64,000 nt of DNA, from NCBI GenBank assembly GCA_046260155.1, contig JBJYXV010000079.1, positions 1 to 64,000 of the forward strand. Direction: 5' to 3'. The translations under genes were made by a program, and so were the position numbers. Shown here one piece after another: positions 59,866-64,000 of the stretch (positions are counted from its first letter, which is position 1; each line of letters opens with the position of its first letter). Origin of the DNA: PFL25 sp046260155 (lineage in GTDB: Bacteria; Chloroflexota; Anaerolineae; Anaerolineales; UBA4823). Below the pieces are notes generated by a model that saw only the letters and a list, made by a program, of their open reading frames with translations, was not told where the DNA came from and ran no database searches.

Positions 59866-61023
59866 CTATCCATGTTTGGCAAGATAAACCTCCAATGCTG
59901 TTACAAGTGCATCTAAATCAGAATCCTGGTTGTATGCTTGAAATGAAACTCGTAGATACGGATGTTCCTGCCAGGATTGGGCGACCACTTCAATATGATG
60001 TTCGTCGTACAAATAAGCTTTGAGGGATTCGTGATCGATTCGATCTGGCAAACGCAAGGTCACCATCTGCAGGAACCATTGGGCAGAGGCCGGGGATAGT
60101 GGGGCGAGTCCGGTCAGATTATTTATCCGGTTATAGGCATGAAGAGCTAATCGGTGGCAGCGCTGGCGAACTTGATGCCATTGGTTTTCCTGCTGGTATT
60201 GGATCGCATCCGGCACAGTGAGGAAGGCGGCTAAATCGCGGGTGCCCTGCCATTCGTGATAATCGATAAACCGGGAAGGTCCTGGTTTTTCGGATTGATA
60301 ACCCCAGCTGACTACCAGCGGATCAAGCCGGGGCTGTATTTCTGGATGAGCGTAAAGGAAGGCTGATCCTTTCGGTGCGCACAGCCATTTATGGCAGGCG
60401 CCGGTATAGATATCAGCATTAATTTCGCCTAAATCCAGTGGTGTTTGTCCTGGCACATGGGCACCATCGATGATCGAGAGAATTCCCATTTCGCGGGCAC
60501 GCCTGCAGATTTCTTTGACCGGAAAAACCAGTGCAGTCTGGCTGGTGGTGTGGGACAGAAAAATCACTTTCGTACGGGAAGTAACCCCGCCAAGGAAATG
60601 CTCGACGAAATCCTGGTGTGTTGAGACGGGTAGTGGGATGGAACGCTGGATGTATTGGGCACCGGTTTTTCCGCAAATATATCGCCAGGTGCGGTCCATG
60701 GCACCATATTCATGGGTGCTGCTCAGGATCTCGTCCCCGGGTTCTAACCTCAGGCTGCGAACTACCATATTGATCGCGGTGGTTGGATTGGTGGTAAACA
60801 CCAGATCGTCTTGAGGTACGTTAAGGTAGTCCCCGAGAACGCTCCTCGCTTCAGCCAGCAGTTGCGTAGCCTGGCGCCCCAAGAACCTGACTGGTTGTAA
60901 TTCAAGCTTGCGCTGCCACTCCTGGTAAGCCTCAAACACTATCTTCGGGCAAGCTCCAAAAGATCCATGGTTGAGGAATATCACTCCTTCTTCCAGCATG
61001 AAGTCTGCTTTGAAATTTCTCAT
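59866..61023 (-). CDS. Class V aminotransferase-fold PLP enzyme (isopenicillin N epimerase-like)
   Basis: A 385-residue PLP enzyme. The start is NHGSFGACPKIVFEAYQEWQ, typical of the CefD/isopenicillin N epimerase group; TTNPTTAINMVVRSL binds the cofactor phosphate, SIIDGAHVPGQ holds the PLP aspartate and ACHKWLCAPKG contains the Schiff-base lysine, Lys212. Members act as amino-acid epimerases, cysteine desulfurases or lyases; the substrate is not known. It is the last gene of an AlaX - FAD oxidoreductase - aminotransferase operon (12-bp gap). Confidence 0.9.
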   Translation of the reverse strand: MRNFKADFMLEEGVIFLNHGSFGACPKIVFEAYQEWQRKLELQPVRFLGRQATQLLAEARSVLGDYLNVPQDDLVFTTNPTTAINMVVRSLRLEPGDEILSSTHEYGAMDRTWRYICGKTGAQYIQRSIPLPVSTHQDFVEHFLGGVTSRTKVIFLSHTTSQTALVFPVKEICRRAREMGILSIIDGAHVPGQTPLDLGEINADIYTGACHKWLCAPKGSAFLYAHPEIQPRLDPLVVSWGYQSEKPGPSRFIDYHEWQGTRDLAAFLTVPDAIQYQQENQWHQVRQRCHRLALHAYNRINNLTGLAPLSPASAQWFLQMVTLRLPDRIDHESLKAYLYDEHHIEVVAQSWQEHPYLRVSFQAYNQDSDLDALVTALEVYLAKHG

Positions 61024-61035
61024 GGTGTTAACGTC

Positions 61036-62403
61036 TCACAATTGTCCAGAATCCTCCCAGTTTGATAACTGGTCGACATAATCTGGATCTTGATAGCGAT
61101 TTAGGTTGAAGGCAGGCGCATAGCCGGGTAGTTTTTTGTCCAGCATGTGTAGGGCCAGCAGCTCTCCGGCTGCCATGGAAGCCATTAATCCAAAACCAGA
61201 TAAGGCACCGATCACCCATGCTCCCGCTACTGGAAGGGGTCCAATTAAAGGTCTATTTTCCCTGGTTTTTGTATAGTAGCCCCCATCCAGGTAAGGGCGG
61301 GGAGGTTTTTCGAAGTATTGTGCCATCCCGGGAATCATCCTGGATAAGCCGCGCAGGGCGATCTGCGGATAATCTCGATCCAACGCCGGAGGCCAAACGG
61401 GCTCAACTTCTCTGGTCTGGTATTCCCAGAGCAATAAGATGATTGGACTGTCAGCCAGCCCTTCCGGACGAGAGTGGACCCCGGGGGGAAATTGACCTAA
61501 CAGCCACTGGTTGGACTGGTCACTTTCAAGGAAATCCAATTCTTCCTGGTTCCAGGGCAATTTTTGAGGGTCCTGCCAGATCAATAAGGGTGCATTTCGG
61601 GGAATAATACCAGAGGGGTCTTGCATTGAGGCTTTCAAGTGCAGCTCGCAGAAAACCGGTAAATCGACCCCGAAAGCAGCTGATACAGGTTTCAAAAAAG
61701 GTCCAGCCGCGTTAACAAAATTTTGAGTGGGAATGCGCTGGCCTCCCTCCAAAACAACTGTGTCTACTCTTTTATGGTGAGTCTCAACCTTATCAATTCG
61801 ATCCTGGACCAAGCGCACGCCGTGCTTTCTTGCTTCGTTCAGCAGCAAATTGCCCAGCTGCTGGGCACTAAACCAGCCCGCCCGGCGTATGTGCAGCCCG
61901 GCGACAACCTGGTCGTTGAGGTAGGGATAGTGGTGCAGGAGTAAGCCAGGATCGAGGATCAAGTCTGCACCGCCTGGGGAGGATGAATAGCCCTGGGCTT
62001 TGGAAACCTGGTAAGGATCGGGTGAACTTCCCTTTTCATGAACGCGCAAAGGCCCACCACCGAGCCGTGAGGTCTGCTCTGCACTGGCTTTGATCCCAGG
62101 AATGCGGTCTTTTTCTCCGGTCAAATACAGATATCCCCTGCGGTTGAGGTGAAAAGGGTTGCCGTGAATGCCAGCCAGGATTTCAAGCAAATTGATGCTG
62201 CGGTTCATTAATGCAACCATCGCATTCCCCGGTCCAGGCCACCAATTGCGGTAGCATTCGGTGGATTTATCACTGGTTAAACTTAATGGGGGTCTTTCGT
62301 CGATCAGCAGGATATCTTGGACGCCGTGATTGACGCACAGCTGGAAAGCTGTGCTGATACCAGCAATCCCCGCGCCGCAGATCACTACATTTTGCTGCTG
62401 CAT
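61036..62403 (-). CDS. FAD-dependent oxidoreductase, DAO superfamily
   Basis: A 455-residue flavoprotein. The N-terminal FAD motif is VVICGAGIAGISTAFQL, and a substrate-loop segment STECYRNWWPGPGNAM is shared with dimethylglycine- and sarcosine-oxidising relatives. The C-terminal FAD closure reads WVIGALSGFGLMASMAAGE. Probable substrate: a secondary amine or amino acid, not identifiable further. It lies 6 bp after the AlaX gene and 12 bp before the class V aminotransferase gene, so the three should be one transcript. Confidence 0.87.
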   Translation of the reverse strand: MQQQNVVICGAGIAGISTAFQLCVNHGVQDILLIDERPPLSLTSDKSTECYRNWWPGPGNAMVALMNRSINLLEILAGIHGNPFHLNRRGYLYLTGEKDRIPGIKASAEQTSRLGGGPLRVHEKGSSPDPYQVSKAQGYSSSPGGADLILDPGLLLHHYPYLNDQVVAGLHIRRAGWFSAQQLGNLLLNEARKHGVRLVQDRIDKVETHHKRVDTVVLEGGQRIPTQNFVNAAGPFLKPVSAAFGVDLPVFCELHLKASMQDPSGIIPRNAPLLIWQDPQKLPWNQEELDFLESDQSNQWLLGQFPPGVHSRPEGLADSPIILLLWEYQTREVEPVWPPALDRDYPQIALRGLSRMIPGMAQYFEKPPRPYLDGGYYTKTRENRPLIGPLPVAGAWVIGALSGFGLMASMAAGELLALHMLDKKLPGYAPAFNLNRYQDPDYVDQLSNWEDSGQL

Positions 62404-62409
62404 GGCGGA

Positions 62410-63132
62410 TTACTCAACCAGGCGTACATAAATTCGTTTATTAATTTTTCCCTTGCTTTTATAGTCGACGATCTCGATTTGACCGACTTCAGAAGTATTG
62501 TGCACATGGGTGCCGCCATCAGCCTGCAAATCGAGTCCTTCGATTTCAACCACGCGCACTTCCTGGATCCCTTCGGGAAGCAGGTTGATCTTGGTGCGGA
62601 TTAAATCTGGAATTTGGAAGGCTTTCTCCCTGGGCAGAATATCGACTCGCACAGGTCGCGCATTCTCCACTTCCTGATTAATCGCAGCTTCAATTTCGTG
62701 GACCAGCTCTTTATGCATCGTTTCGAATTCGAAATCCATCCTGCCTGCCAATGGCTCCATCGAACCGCCAGTGACCGATGCCCCGTAATCCCGGAAGATG
62801 ACACCACATAAAATATGCATCGCTGTATGGGTGCGCATTAACCGGTAACGGAGATCCCAGTCCAAGACACCGGTTACTGGCTGATCAATTTCTGGTAGTT
62901 CGTACTCGCCCTCAATAATGTGCAAGATATCGGAGCCTGATTTGCGTGCTCTCTTAATTGGCAAGGAAGCACCAGGCAGATCTATGCTTCCAGAATCCGC
63001 TGGTTGGCCGCCGCCACCAGGATAAAAGGCTGTGCGGTCTAAAATAATTGCTTGTTGATCAAGATCGATTTTTTCAATTCTGGCTGGAAATTCTCTGATA
63101 TAGCTATCTGTCTGATAGAGCAGCTCGGTCAT
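62410..63132 (-). CDS. AlaX-type alanyl-tRNA editing protein
   Basis: A 240-residue protein related to the editing domain of alanyl-tRNA synthetase. The zinc-binding motif HTAMH (RTHTAMHILCG) and the second motif ADGGTHVHNTSEVGQ are present, with Asp in place of the first Cys of the CxGGTHV form, as in some AlaX proteins. It hydrolyses Ser-tRNA(Ala) or Gly-tRNA(Ala). The N-terminal part (FYPGGGGQPADSG) makes it the larger AlaX type rather than the minimal one. GAGG precedes the ATG. It heads the three-gene operon, behind a good promoter. Confidence 0.92.
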   Translation of the reverse strand: MTELLYQTDSYIREFPARIEKIDLDQQAIILDRTAFYPGGGGQPADSGSIDLPGASLPIKRARKSGSDILHIIEGEYELPEIDQPVTGVLDWDLRYRLMRTHTAMHILCGVIFRDYGASVTGGSMEPLAGRMDFEFETMHKELVHEIEAAINQEVENARPVRVDILPREKAFQIPDLIRTKINLLPEGIQEVRVVEIEGLDLQADGGTHVHNTSEVGQIEIVDYKSKGKINKRIYVRLVE

Positions 63133-63173
63133 TTTTTACCTCGTCATGGAATGGTGTCTAGAAAACAAAAACC

Positions 63174-63202
63174 AGTATACTGGGTAAACACAGCCTGTGC
63201 AA
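63174..63202 (-). promoter_or_regulatory. Predicted promoter of the AlaX operon
   Basis: Minus strand TTGCAC (63202-63197), 17-bp spacer, TATACT (63179-63174). Transcription would start near 63167, about 35 bases before the AlaX ATG. The rest of the 63133-63437 gap holds a TATAAT at 63334-63339 with a weak -35, possibly serving the rightward gene, and nothing else I recognise. Confidence 0.6.
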
Positions 63203-63446
63203 GTTGGAGAGAAATGCAGGTTTTTTTATTAGTCGGGAAATTGGTATTCATAAGAATATCTATCAGCAAGGTCAAATTCTCTGCTAAAATTAAAGAACCC
63301 AGAAATTCAATGTTTTCTCCCTGTTTAAATCGTTATAATGTACCTGTGGATTGCTTTACGATTTTCCCAAATTGAACCACGATCCACTCCTGATTTGTTG
63401 CATTAGATTACCAGTAAACACAATTTCAAGAGGAAGGATGAATAAC

Positions 63447-64000
63447 ATGACTGTTCTAAACCCTGACCCCACCTTGGAAGTTGCACATAACTGGTGGAGA
63501 AAGATTTCTTTGTCTTATGTTCCCGTTCACGAATCCGCTATGGTGGATGAATTTTCAGCAAATTTGCTTGAGCGATTTCGCCAGGCAGGTCACTCAGTCA
63601 GTGAGACACCGGACCCGCAGACAGAAGTACTATTAACCACCGCGAAATTCAACCAACCTGTGCGCTGGCGGGATGCGATGATTTTTACGGCTCGCAGGCA
63701 GTTTCAACTTGAACACTCGCCTACCGTGTTTACCATCGTCGAGGTAACCCCGGAAGAACTGCAGGCGCGGTTGGATTATTTTGCTGACGTGCTGATGAAA
63801 GATCCTGCGGATCCAAAGGATTTTCAGCTCCCCGGATTAGGACCGGAGGCTTACCATACATTATACGAACAGGGAAAGCGGGGAGGACCGATCTTATCGC
63901 TGCTGCGAACGGTTCAAACCCAGGCAATGAGCATCCGGGTGATTTTACTAGTGGGATATGACACACCCAAGGAGGCATATGTTTTTGATCTAGTTGGTGC
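63447..64000 (+). CDS. Unrecognised protein, 3' end beyond the window
   Basis: At least 184 codons are open to the right edge, from ATG at 63447 with GGAAGG nine bases upstream; an ATG at 63438 in the same frame is an alternative. The visible part begins MTVLNPDPTLEVAHNWWRKI, has the segment RWRDAMIFTARRQFQLEHS and, near the edge, RVILLVGYDTPKEAYVFDL. No signal peptide or membrane helix is seen. I do not recognise the family, so no function is offered. A TATAAT at 63334-63339 might be its -10 box. Confidence 0.7.
   Translation, partial: MTVLNPDPTLEVAHNWWRKISLSYVPVHESAMVDEFSANLLERFRQAGHSVSETPDPQTEVLLTTAKFNQPVRWRDAMIFTARRQFQLEHSPTVFTIVEVTPEELQARLDYFADVLMKDPADPKDFQLPGLGPEAYHTLYEQGKRGGPILSLLRTVQTQAMSIRVILLVGYDTPKEAYVFDLVG

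Overview
The window looks like chromosomal DNA of a monoderm, probably anaerobic or facultative member of the Chloroflexota, most likely class Anaerolineae. This is inferred from gene content: a Tad/Flp pilus locus with no outer-membrane secretin, many large polytopic GT-C-like and YfhO-like membrane proteins, a membrane pyrophosphatase, lipoprotein and Tat signals, and a SigA-type sigma factor. No rRNA, tRNA, CRISPR array, insertion sequence or prophage was recognised. Base composition looks even, roughly half GC by eye.

Layout. 1-2172 (minus): a truncated DUF2344 protein and its B12-binding radical SAM partner. 2331-9114 (minus): an apparent hppA - giant acidic TPR/HhH protein - ndk operon. 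The 610-bp gap to sigA (9725) holds promoters in both directions and a candidate short RNA. 10892-20231: six GT-C type membrane proteins, probably for cell-surface glycan assembly. 20314-22097: a NarL-type response regulator and a DegS-like kinase. 22203-28378: a Tad pilus locus (a 48-residue Flp pilin, CpaB, CpaE, CpaF, TadB, TadC), followed by comF and hpf. 29961-35104: a folate/pterin region (folE; convergent folK, folB and a FolM-like reductase) joined to DUF302, a lipoprotein, an Lgt-like protein and a TlpA thioredoxin in one minus-strand operon. 35305-35973: a thioredoxin-like lipoprotein whose active site reads W-UGA-T-R-C. 36157-39211: a copper operon (csoR-copZ-copA). 39664-43322: L,D-transpeptidase, CcdA, TlpA and a glutaredoxin-DUF2085 fusion. 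43326-45495: pgeF, yggS, yggT, yggU. 45519-48721 (minus): a zinc-ribbon coiled-coil protein and a membrane-anchored NACHT-HEAT ATPase. 48859-58503: three more large membrane proteins, an OmpR-type regulator, MoxR and DUF58. 58515-63132: two FAD oxidoreductases, a class V aminotransferase and an AlaX-type editing protein. The right edge cuts an unrecognised gene.

The most notable item is the thioredoxin-like lipoprotein at 35305-35973. An in-frame TGA replaces the first active-site cysteine, the frame stays open for 80 more codons, and a hairpin matching the bacterial SECIS layout follows. This makes it a candidate selenoprotein that a conventional gene call would split in two. Three thioredoxin-type proteins (34544-35104, 41767-42333 and 35305-35973), a CcdA and a copper-efflux operon lie within about 8 kb, which suggests an extracytoplasmic thiol-redox and copper-handling neighbourhood.
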